Below, piece by piece: positions 1-5,630 of a stretch of 5,630 nucleotides of DNA. The DNA comes from Nitrospirales bacterium (GTDB taxonomy: Bacteria; Nitrospirota; Nitrospiria; Nitrospirales; UBA2166). The stretch's first letter is position 1. Every line of letters begins with the position of its first letter. The stretch spans positions 1 to 5,630 of the forward strand of contig JAJDBL010000142.1 in the NCBI GenBank assembly GCA_029261375.1, given 5' to 3'. The notes below the pieces were generated by a model. The model did no database searches. It had not been told where the DNA came from and saw only the letters and a program-made list of their open reading frames with translations. Position numbers and translations under genes: made by a program.

Positions 1-1
1 G

Positions 2-1600
2 ACAGTCCAGGTGTACGCCATGGACATCACCGCAAGGAAACGTGCCGAGGCATTGGTTGTAGGACAGAAGTCCGTTCTGGAATCAATCGCGATAGGCGCT
101 CCGTTGCCCGACATCCTCAATCAATTGTGTGTTGCCGTCGAACAACTCTCGCAGGAGATGTTGTGCTCAATCCTCATTCTCGAGGGAACGATGCTTCAAT
201 TTGGGGCGGCACCAAGCCTTCCCAAAGCATACTCCAAGGCCATTGACGGTCTCGTCCTTGGCCCAAATGTTGGTTCGTGCGGCACAGCCGCATACCACAA
301 CAAACCGGTCATCGTTGAAGACATCGCCACTGACCCCCGCTGGGAGGACTTTCGCTCCTTGGCATTGGGTCACGGGCTCCGTGCCTGTTGGTCCGTGCCA
401 ATCACGTCATCATGTGGGATGGTCCTTGGCACCTGCGCCCAGTATTACCGCGAACCGCGTTCTTACTCCCCTGAGGAGTTCAAGCTTGTCGAAAGCACGG
501 CACATCTGGCCGGAATCGCGATCGAACGCACGCGATCCGAACAAGAGATCGTGCGCCTCCGTGACCAACTCAAAGCAGAAAATACCTATTTGCGAGAGGA
601 ACTTTCCGCGGTCTATACGACGGACCATATCATTGGCCATAGCCCAACCATTAAGCATATTCTCAGCCAAATCTCCCTCGTGGCGTCAACAGACTCCACC
701 GTCCTCATCCACGGGGAAACCGGAACGGGGAAAGAGCTACTTGCGCGTGCCATTCATGCACAAAGCCATCGAAAAGACCGCCCACTCATTACCATCAACT
801 GTGCCAGCGTTCCAAGCAATCTCATCGAGTCTGAACTGTTTGGGCATAAGCGAGGGTCCTTCACGGGAGCAACAGAAAACCGCATCGGTCGATTTGAGCT
901 AGCAGAGGGTGGCACCATCTTCCTCGATGAGGTGAGCGAATTACCACTTGAGACACAAGCCAAGCTGCTTCGCGTGCTTCAGGAGCGAGAATTCGAACGC
1001 GTGGGAGAATCAACGCCGGTCAAGCTGGAGACTCGTTTTATTGCCGCCAGCAATTTACCCCTAGAGGCAGCAATCGGAATGGGAACGTTTCGAAAGGACC
1101 TCTTTTATCGTCTCAACGTCTTTCCCATCGAGATCCCCCCACTCAGGCATCGACAAGAAGACCTTTCGGAACTTGCCATGCACTTCGTCCAACGATTCAA
1201 TCGCACGATGGGAAAACGTATCTCGACCATTGATCAGGACACCCTTGGACGATGGATGACGTACGCCTGGCCAGGAAATATTCGGGAGCTTGAAAACGTG
1301 ATCGAACGCGCGATGATCCTTTCACAAGGCCCCGTCTTGCTGGCCGACACGCCTCCCTCACACACGAGTCAGACCGTGGCATACATCGGGGGCGTCCCCA
1401 CGCATTGGGAAACCCACGAACGAAGTTACCTTCAGAAAACTGTGGAACAAACTGGCGGCGTCATTTATGGCCCGCAGGGTGCAGCCCACCTCTTAGGAAT
1501 GAATCCCTCAACACTCCGCAGTCGTCTCAAACGACTCGGAATCCAAGGGGCTGGCAAGCACAGACCTTCATCGATGACATCCGAGACTTCACCGCTCTAA
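2..1600 (+). CDS. Sigma-54-dependent transcriptional activator with GAF, AAA+ and Fis-type HTH domains (5' partial)
   Basis: Bacterial enhancer-binding protein: it binds upstream DNA and uses ATP hydrolysis to open sigma-54 RNA polymerase promoters. Residues are numbered from the GTG at position 11. Residues 1-13 ([13 protein letters not shown], first codon GTG) match the end of a PAS/PAC domain. A GAF sensor domain covers about 20-173, followed by a probable coiled coil at about 174-200. The AAA+ core at about 205-436 has Walker A GETGTGKE (235-242), the sigma-54 contact loop as GSFTGA (282-287, where GAFTGA is commonest), Walker [10 protein letters not shown] (300-308), the arginine-finger region [14 protein letters not shown] (360-373) and sensor [13 protein letters not shown] (420-430). 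A Fis-type HTH lies at about 487-512, with an 18-residue tail. The frame stays open upstream of the GTG through codons T-V-Q, which continue the PAC motif, so the GTG is probably internal and the real start is off the window. There is no receiver domain in the visible part. The GAF ligand and target promoters cannot be told from sequence. It is convergent with the glycan operon. Confidence 0.95.
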   Translation, partial: TVQVYAMDITARKRAEALVVGQKSVLESIAIGAPLPDILNQLCVAVEQLSQEMLCSILILEGTMLQFGAAPSLPKAYSKAIDGLVLGPNVGSCGTAAYHNKPVIVEDIATDPRWEDFRSLALGHGLRACWSVPITSSCGMVLGTCAQYYREPRSYSPEEFKLVESTAHLAGIAIERTRSEQEIVRLRDQLKAENTYLREELSAVYTTDHIIGHSPTIKHILSQISLVASTDSTVLIHGETGTGKELLARAIHAQSHRKDRPLITINCASVPSNLIESELFGHKRGSFTGATENRIGRFELAEGGTIFLDEVSELPLETQAKLLRVLQEREFERVGESTPVKLETRFIAASNLPLEAAIGMGTFRKDLFYRLNVFPIEIPPLRHRQEDLSELAMHFVQRFNRTMGKRISTIDQDTLGRWMTYAWPGNIRELENVIERAMILSQGPVLLADTPPSHTSQTVAYIGGVPTHWETHERSYLQKTVEQTGGVIYGPQGAAHLLGMNPSTLRSRLKRLGIQGAGKHRPSSMTSETSPL

Positions 1601-1666
1601 CCACACACCCTGCAAGATCTGCGTTTCCATCTCGTATCGGTGAAGCATCGACGACGATCTCTTCTT

Positions 1667-1686
1667 AGGACGCGTTTTTCGGTCCT
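1667..1686. terminator. Weak hairpin between convergent genes, possible bidirectional terminator
   Basis: AGGAC pairs with GTCCT, and after one bulged G the stem continues with CG/CG closing a TTTTT loop. It sits between the activator's stop codon at 1600 and the stop codon of the minus-strand transferase gene at 1692, where transcripts from both sides should end. Against the call, neither strand has a U-run after the stem and the stem is short and bulged. It is listed only because no better terminator is visible in the 91-base gap. Rho-dependent or downstream termination is equally possible. Confidence 0.2.
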
Positions 1687-1691
1687 CGTTG

Positions 1692-2864
1692 TCAATGAGG
1701 TGAATCGGAGTCTGGTCGTTGAGGGAGAGGGCGCCCACGATGCTCAAGAATGGTGATAACAATCATGATCAATCCAGCTTGCACAAGAAGCATGATGGCT
1801 TCAGCCGTATCAACTTTACGCAACACCATCGCGCTGAGCCCAAGACAGACAGCAAGCGAGTGAATAATGAGGACACTCGATCGTTGATTTCCAACAGCTC
1901 GCGCTAGGCGATGATGGAGGTGATCTTGTTCGACGTGATCAAGCCACTCTCTGAAGGTTTGGACCTTTCCAAGGATCACCCGCTCAACCGTCACATGCAC
2001 CATGTCGTAGATCAACAACCAAAAGATAAGAATCGGATTTGAAAACGCGACGATAGGGTCGTTCTCAGCCCAATCTCCCGTCACTGCCAGACACGCAAGC
2101 GTAAAACCGAGAAAGATGGCGCCTCCATCGCCAAGAAAGATCCTGGCACGTCTGTGTTTTCGAAAATTATAGGGAAGAAACCCTAGTCCTGCGCCCACCA
2201 CTGCTACAGCGAGCCAGCCAACGCCAGCCTGGTGAGACTCCAACGCGACAATACCCATGAAGAATGCCATCAAGATCGCTAGCCCCGACGCCAGCCCATC
2301 CATCCCGTCAAAAAAATTAAACGCATTCGTGATCCCAATGATCCACACCATCGTGAGCACAATATCCCCGATATCCCCAACTGGCCCTTCTGGAAACAGA
2401 TTCAGAGTTTGCCCCGACAAGATCACAAGTCCCGTGGCGAGGAGTTGCGCGATCAGTCGAACCCACGACGGGAGCCCACGTGCATCGTCTACGACGCTGA
2501 CGACAAGAAGGAAGGTTCCACCGACCACAATGGCCACCATCCATTGAGGAATGATTCCATTGATGAGCAAGGCCAGCACAACCCCCGCATAGATGGCGAT
2601 CCCGCCAGTATAGGGCGTGGGATTTTTATGGAGCTTGCGAGCATCCGGGTGATCAACGAGATTGAATCTAAGACCAAGCCGGATCATGACCGGAGTCAGG
2701 GCCAACACAACGGAAAACGAGAACAGCAACACATAAAGCCACCGCTCGCCTTCTACCATGAATCGTTCGCGGACCCACGGCAATACCAGCAATAACGCCA
2801 ACATCCACCCGCTAACGCAGGCAACCCGGTCAGACCATCCAACATCCCTCCCAACGGAACTCAC
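1692..2864 (-). CDS. WecA/TagO-like polyprenyl-phosphate sugar-1-phosphate transferase (MraY/WecA family)
   Basis: Integral membrane enzyme that moves a sugar-1-phosphate (GlcNAc-1-P in WecA) from a UDP-sugar to undecaprenyl phosphate, the first lipid-linked step of a surface glycan. The 390-residue protein has many hydrophobic segments and the family signatures: DHPDARKLH (71-79), the catalytic Asp pair in VVDDARG (124-130), NAFNFFDGMDGLASG (180-194), FLGDGG (243-248) and HLHHRL (315-320). The last is the His-rich cytoplasmic motif of the WecA/TagO branch, unlike MraY. An extra hydrophobic stretch at about 15-32 precedes the usual first helix (about 42-62), giving an N-terminal extension. 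The start is GTG at 2864: AGGAG lies 5 bases upstream (2870-2874), and GTGA overlaps the stop of the upstream aminotransferase gene by 4 bases, suggesting translational coupling. It is the last gene of the operon. The sugar accepted (GlcNAc, or a modified sugar made by neighbours) cannot be read from the sequence, so no wecA symbol is given. Confidence 0.93.
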   Translation of the reverse strand: MSSVGRDVGWSDRVACVSGWMLALLLVLPWVRERFMVEGERWLYVLLFSFSVVLALTPVMIRLGLRFNLVDHPDARKLHKNPTPYTGGIAIYAGVVLALLINGIIPQWMVAIVVGGTFLLVVSVVDDARGLPSWVRLIAQLLATGLVILSGQTLNLFPEGPVGDIGDIVLTMVWIIGITNAFNFFDGMDGLASGLAILMAFFMGIVALESHQAGVGWLAVAVVGAGLGFLPYNFRKHRRARIFLGDGGAIFLGFTLACLAVTGDWAENDPIVAFSNPILIFWLLIYDMVHVTVERVILGKVQTFREWLDHVEQDHLHHRLARAVGNQRSSVLIIHSLAVCLGLSAMVLRKVDTAEAIMLLVQAGLIMIVITILEHRGRPLPQRPDSDSPH

Positions 2865-3919
2865 CGAAACTCCTCTTCTAGAACCTTAACGATATGTTCA
2901 ATTTCTTGGGGTGTGAGCGCGGGATAGATCGGAATTGAGAGCGCCGTCTGAAATGCGCGCTCCGTTTCCGGAAACCCAGAAAGATGAAGATACTGATGGA
3001 GCGGCCGAAAGATAGGCCTTCGGCAATCAACACCATCTTGCCCCAATCGTTCGATTAGGTCATCAAGAGGACGATCCACTCTGATCACATACCGGTAAAA
3101 TACATGCGTGCGGTCGTCAGGGATCACCGGAGACTGAGGCTGATGGGCTCCGAGTGCCTCGGCATACCGACGTGCAATCGCTCCTCGCCGTTCGAGAAAC
3201 GACGGAAGCCGTTCCATTTGACTCAACCCAAGAACAGCTTGAAGATCCGTCATCTTGTGATTGAAACTCCCCGCATCAATGGACGGCTGTTCATCGTATT
3301 CCCGCATCGAGCGAGCACGACTCAGCAGATCTTCATCATCGGACAAGATCATGCCACCCTCACCCGTACACAGTAACTTCGTGGCATAAAACGAACAGAT
3401 GGTCGCAATGCCTCGTGTTCCAACCGCTTGCCCCTCTTGAGCTGCCCCAAGGGTCTGAGCACAATCTTCAATAATCGGAACACCAATCTCGATCAGACGA
3501 GACATATCAGCAGGTAATCCAAAGAGGTGCGGCACAACAATGGCGCCGGTACGCGGAGAGACGGCCTGCTTGGCGGCGACCGGATCGATGGCGTATGTGT
3601 CAGGCTCGATATCCACGATTCGAGGCACAGCTCCGATTCGACGCGCGGCGACCAAAGGAGCGGCACAGACAAAGCTCGGCATAATCACTTCATCGCCAGA
3701 CTCTACGCCCAACGCCAACAGTGCCACCTCCAACGCCGCAGTGCCAGATCCCACGGCAACCCCACCCTCAACTCCGACAAACGCGGCCAGCGATCGTTCA
3801 AAGAGTTCCACACGGGGCCCCTGTGCCAATCGACCAGATGCAATCACTCCCGCGAGGGCGACCTGCTCGGAATCTCCAAGAAACGGACGCGAATGTGGAA
3901 TAAAGTTTTCTGCGTTCAA
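2861..3919 (-). CDS. DegT/DnrJ/EryC1/StrS-family PLP-dependent sugar aminotransferase
   Basis: Cytoplasmic aminotransferase of the family that converts nucleotide-linked keto-sugars to amino-sugars with PLP, usually using glutamate or glutamine. Numbered from the preferred TTG start (352 residues): IPHSRPFLGDSE (7-18) is the family's N-terminal motif; VGSGTAAL (56-63) is the phosphate-binding region; IEDCAQTLGA (150-159) carries the Asp (152) that contacts the PLP ring nitrogen; SFYATKLLCTGEGG (176-189) contains the Schiff-base lysine K181; FNHKMTDLQAVLGLSQMERL (219-238) matches the conserved N-x-R/K-M-T-D-x-Q-A block. The start is TTG at 3919, with GAGG 5 bases upstream and 7 bases after the deacetylase stop. 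A longer form from ATG at 3982 adds 21 residues that match nothing in the family and overlaps the deacetylase gene by 56 bases, so it is less likely. Sugar and regioselectivity (C3 or C4) are not determinable here. Confidence 0.94.
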   Translation of the reverse strand: MNAENFIPHSRPFLGDSEQVALAGVIASGRLAQGPRVELFERSLAAFVGVEGGVAVGSGTAALEVALLALGVESGDEVIMPSFVCAAPLVAARRIGAVPRIVDIEPDTYAIDPVAAKQAVSPRTGAIVVPHLFGLPADMSRLIEIGVPIIEDCAQTLGAAQEGQAVGTRGIATICSFYATKLLCTGEGGMILSDDEDLLSRARSMREYDEQPSIDAGSFNHKMTDLQAVLGLSQMERLPSFLERRGAIARRYAEALGAHQPQSPVIPDDRTHVFYRYVIRVDRPLDDLIERLGQDGVDCRRPIFRPLHQYLHLSGFPETERAFQTALSIPIYPALTPQEIEHIVKVLEEEFR

Positions 3920-3924
3920 CGGAA

Positions 3925-3928
3925 CCTC
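3925..3928 (-). promoter_or_regulatory. Ribosome binding site deciding the TTG start of the aminotransferase gene
   Basis: On the minus strand GAGG lies 5 bases before TTG at 3919 and overlaps the TGA stop (3927-3929) of the deacetylase gene. This layout supports re-initiation at the TTG codon rather than at the in-frame ATG at 3982, which has no comparably good Shine-Dalgarno sequence and would add a tail unlike the family. Confidence 0.6.
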
Positions 3929-4577
3929 AGGGTAACCCGACGGTGTCCATGAGAAGTCGAAGCGGCACGAAACCTTCGGCATTCTTTACACGGCACTGAA
4001 TGCCGCGAAAGTGGGCCGTCGATCGTGTAATGTCGACAATGGTCATATCCTCAATATTTGTCTTCTTCACTTGCGAGGCATGCGCCATCAGCGCTGCAAC
4101 CTTCTCTTCCATGACCAATTCAATATCCACGAATACCGTCGGAGAGAATGCCTGCGTTGTGGGCCCTTCGAAAAACAGAACATTTTTTGTATAGCGACTT
4201 GCCGTGACTGTCGCTGTCGAGAGATGCCGATGATCCTGGTGCGTATCGTCATGATAATGCACAAAAATGACGTGTGGGTTGACGTCCGTCAACACCTGTT
4301 CAATTTGGTGAATAAGCTCCCGGCCTAATGGAACTTCGGTATCCCTATACGGGCCCCAATAAATCTTTTCCGCAGACAGGAGCGTGCCCGCTTCCTCCTG
4401 CTCACCGCGCCGAATTCCTGAAGGGGCTCCCTGCTCCCCTTCTGTCAGAACCATCAGAAACACCTTGTGGCCCGCACGTGCATACTTAATCAAGGTTCCG
4501 CCACAGCCCGCCTCAATATCGTCGGGGTGCGCACCCAATGCCAGCACGCGAAGGGCACCAGACTCTTCTTCTGCCAT
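3927..4577 (-). CDS. PIG-L/LmbE-family zinc-dependent N-deacetylase
   Basis: Family members hydrolyse N-acetyl groups from GlcNAc-type sugars (for example MshB, BshB and PIG-L) using a single zinc ion. The 216-residue protein has the N-terminal LALGAHPDDIEAGCGGTL (12-29), with likely metal ligands H17 and D20 and the general-base candidate D19. The second motif HYHDDTHQDH (107-116) gives the third likely ligand, H116. No signal peptide or membrane helix is visible, so it should act in the cytoplasm on a soluble or nucleotide-linked substrate. The start is ATG at 4577, which shares its A with the stop of the WbqC-like gene (TGATG). GGAGG lies 8 bases upstream at 4586-4590, within a purine-rich run, and is a strong ribosome site. 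Placed between a WbqC-like gene and a sugar aminotransferase, it probably de-N-acetylates a sugar for glycan synthesis, although a thiol-cofactor or other amide substrate is not excluded. Confidence 0.92.
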   Translation of the reverse strand: MAEEESGALRVLALGAHPDDIEAGCGGTLIKYARAGHKVFLMVLTEGEQGAPSGIRRGEQEEAGTLLSAEKIYWGPYRDTEVPLGRELIHQIEQVLTDVNPHVIFVHYHDDTHQDHRHLSTATVTASRYTKNVLFFEGPTTQAFSPTVFVDIELVMEEKVAALMAHASQVKKTNIEDMTIVDITRSTAHFRGIQCRVKNAEGFVPLRLLMDTVGLP

Positions 4578-5263
4578 CAGACCTTCCTCCCCTCACGCAA
4601 TCGCTGTCCCGCCTCATCACCACACATCATCAATACATCAATGGCGCCCATACCTGAAATAAACGGCTCATAACACTGTGGATAGACCGGGTGCTGAAAA
4701 TCCTGGAACTCAACGACCACCCCGGCCGCGTCAAAAGACTCGAGGTCCATGTACGCTTTGCCTCCCGCGCCAGCGACATATGTCGTCGCTCCGAGCGTGT
4801 GGCAGATGTCAATCAACCGTTCAGTCCGTTCATCGCGAAGGGTCATTTTCGATGAAAATTCAATGGGTGTCGTCATACCAAATGCGGACATCAGCCAACG
4901 AAGCATCGCCACCGCAAGATCAGACAGACAATCCCAGGAGGTGTTATAGATGGTTGTAAGTTCAGGAAGAAACTGTGTGACGTACGGTGCACGTCCATAA
5001 TGCATCGCCAATGCCCTCAAGTGCGCTCGCTGCCAATCCATGGTGTTATTAATTCTGACATCCTGAATAGCCTGCCCGAAGTTGTGGTGTACGGGAACCG
5101 TGACCCACTGCCATCCTGTCGCGGTGCGAATTCGATTTCGGTTCTGCCACTCATTCTTCTTAAACTGCACGCTGTCAAGAACGACGAATACGTCAGCGCG
5201 ATCGATCTTGTCGAGATATCCAAGCCATGGCATAAACTGCGGTTGATGAATCGCGACACGCAT
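4577..5263 (-). CDS. WbqC-like family protein
   Basis: Member of the WbqC-like family, found widely in O-antigen, capsule and exopolysaccharide clusters and without a firmly established reaction. The 228-residue protein has the family's hallmark N-terminus IHQPQFMPWLGYLDKI (5-20), then DSVQFKKNEWQNRNRI (30-45), the WVTVPV strand (53-58) and the C-terminal TYVAGAGGKAYMD block (161-173). The whole length matches a full family member, with no truncation. No signal peptide or membrane segment is apparent, so it is likely cytoplasmic. The start is ATG at 5263, 9 bases after the stop of the upstream gene, with a modest GGGA upstream; the motif begins at residue 5, so no other start fits. The stop overlaps the deacetylase start by one base. 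A role in making or attaching an amino-sugar or its acyl group is inference from neighbours only. Confidence 0.92.
   Translation of the reverse strand: MRVAIHQPQFMPWLGYLDKIDRADVFVVLDSVQFKKNEWQNRNRIRTATGWQWVTVPVHHNFGQAIQDVRINNTMDWQRAHLRALAMHYGRAPYVTQFLPELTTIYNTSWDCLSDLAVAMLRWLMSAFGMTTPIEFSSKMTLRDERTERLIDICHTLGATTYVAGAGGKAYMDLESFDAAGVVVEFQDFQHPVYPQCYEPFISGMGAIDVLMMCGDEAGQRLREGRKV
4586..4590 (-). promoter_or_regulatory. Strong ribosome binding site of the PIG-L deacetylase gene
   Basis: GGAGG, inside the longer purine run GGGGAGGAAGG (4582-4592), lies 8 bases before the ATG at 4577 and within the end of the WbqC-like coding sequence. Together with the TGATG stop/start overlap it suggests both coupled and independent initiation, so the deacetylase may be translated more strongly than its neighbours. 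Confidence 0.6.
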
Positions 5264-5272
5264 TGATTCCCA

Positions 5273-5629
5273 TTACGTCGCGTTAGAGATGGAACGAAGA
5301 AAAATAGGATTGCTCAAGATTTCTCCACTTCCACGAACATCAATTCTGTAATACGTGGATTGGCCTTCCGGAGCACCCTCGTCAGAAAACTCGTAGGCTA
5401 ATGGCGTGTCATCCGTCACAGTTGCAACAACCTGTCCTTTCCGAATTACGCGTACGGTGACAGGATGCGCTTGATCATCCGTCGCGGACACAAGCATTTG
5501 TACACTCGGAGTACACTCCCGAACTCGTACGACAGTCCCGCCCGATGTGGCGTGGTGATCGCCACACTTGACAGACAACGTATCGAGCCGGACATCGATG
5601 TTAGTATGATATCGGCGAACCGAATAGTA
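5273..5629 (-). CDS. C-terminal end of a probable CehA/McbA-like PHP-domain metallohydrolase (5' partial)
   Basis: Only the last 118 codons are inside the window; the frame is open to the right edge and begins YYSVRRYHTNIDVRLDTLSV. A TTG at 5578 is available as a start but would leave a headless fragment, so the gene very likely continues beyond the window. The visible part looks like a beta-sandwich-type tail: alternating strands (VQMLVSATDD, VTVRVIRKGQVVATV), then STYYRIDVRGSGEILSNPIFL just before the stop. A closing Y-R-x-x-V-x-G...SNPI pattern is typical of the end of CehA/McbA-type PHP-domain phosphoesterases, where the catalytic metal site lies upstream. None of those catalytic residues can be seen here, so the assignment rests on the tail alone. 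Another secreted or surface enzyme with an Ig-like C-terminus is possible. It is first of the visible operon genes, 9 bases before the WbqC-like gene. Confidence 0.55.
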   Translation of the reverse strand, partial: YYSVRRYHTNIDVRLDTLSVKCGDHHATSGGTVVRVRECTPSVQMLVSATDDQAHPVTVRVIRKGQVVATVTDDTPLAYEFSDEGAPEGQSTYYRIDVRGSGEILSNPIFLRSISNAT

Positions 5630-5630
5630 G

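Noticed and set aside
129..902. 257-residue plus-strand open frame within the sigma-54 activator
   Set aside because: It lies out of frame inside a gene with intact GAF and AAA+ motifs. Its Ser/Arg/Pro-rich translation resembles no family.
908..925. TGGCAC element at the Walker B region of the activator gene, possible sigma-54 site
   Set aside because: There is no TTGC at the -12 position. It encodes conserved protein residues and sits mid-gene.
1601..1691. Search for a small gene or RNA in the convergent gap
   Set aside because: The gap is only 91 bases, with no ribosome site plus open frame and no tRNA-like structure. Only the weak hairpin at 1667-1686 was found.
2145..2160. TGGCACG followed by TCTG and TGTTT, resembling a sigma-54 -24/-12 promoter
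   Set aside because: The -24 half fits but the -12 half lacks the required GC, and it lies on the plus strand inside the minus-strand transferase gene with no gene downstream to drive.
2409..2795. 128-residue plus-strand open frame opposite the WecA-like gene
   Set aside because: It is antisense to a gene with clear motifs, and its translation is rich in charged and polar residues with no recognisable domain. It is a shadow of the coding strand.
3527..3952. Overlapping plus-strand open frames (141 and 131 residues) opposite the aminotransferase gene
   Set aside because: Both are low-complexity Arg/Ser/Thr/Ala-rich translations antisense to a well-supported PLP enzyme, and no domain is visible.

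Overview
The window reads as a piece of a Gram-negative bacterial chromosome with mid-range GC by eye (not computed). All six genes have intact motifs. The gene styles (a PAS/GAF-type sigma-54 activator beside a surface-glycan cassette) would suit Nitrospirota or a deltaproteobacterium-like lineage. That placement is a guess from general resemblance, not a measured result.

Left part (2-1600, + strand): the 3' portion of a sigma-54-dependent transcriptional activator. The visible protein begins in what looks like the tail of a PAS/PAC domain, then has a GAF domain, a short probable coiled coil, a complete AAA+ sigma-54 activation domain and a Fis-type helix-turn-helix. The reading frame is open to the window's left edge, so the true start lies outside.

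Middle (1601-1691): a 91-base gap between convergent genes. It holds only a weak hairpin with no U-run.

Right part (1692-5629, - strand): five tightly packed genes read from right to left. In transcription order they are: (1) the C-terminal end of a protein resembling the tail of CehA/McbA-type PHP metallohydrolases, cut by the right edge; (2) a WbqC-like protein; (3) a PIG-L/LmbE-family N-deacetylase; (4) a DegT/DnrJ/EryC1/StrS PLP-dependent sugar aminotransferase; (5) a WecA/TagO-like polyprenyl-phosphate sugar-1-phosphate transferase. The junctions are a 9-base gap, a 1-base TGATG overlap, a 7-base gap (with the preferred start) and a 4-base GTGA overlap, so they almost certainly form one operon whose promoter lies beyond the right edge.

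Taken together, the operon looks like part of a surface polysaccharide or glycolipid cluster. The last gene would load the first sugar phosphate onto the lipid carrier, while the aminotransferase and deacetylase would make or expose amino groups on sugars. WbqC-like proteins are common in such clusters but have no settled reaction. The activator is convergent to the operon, so any regulatory link is speculation. No RNA genes, CRISPR arrays, insertion sequences or clear repeats were seen.
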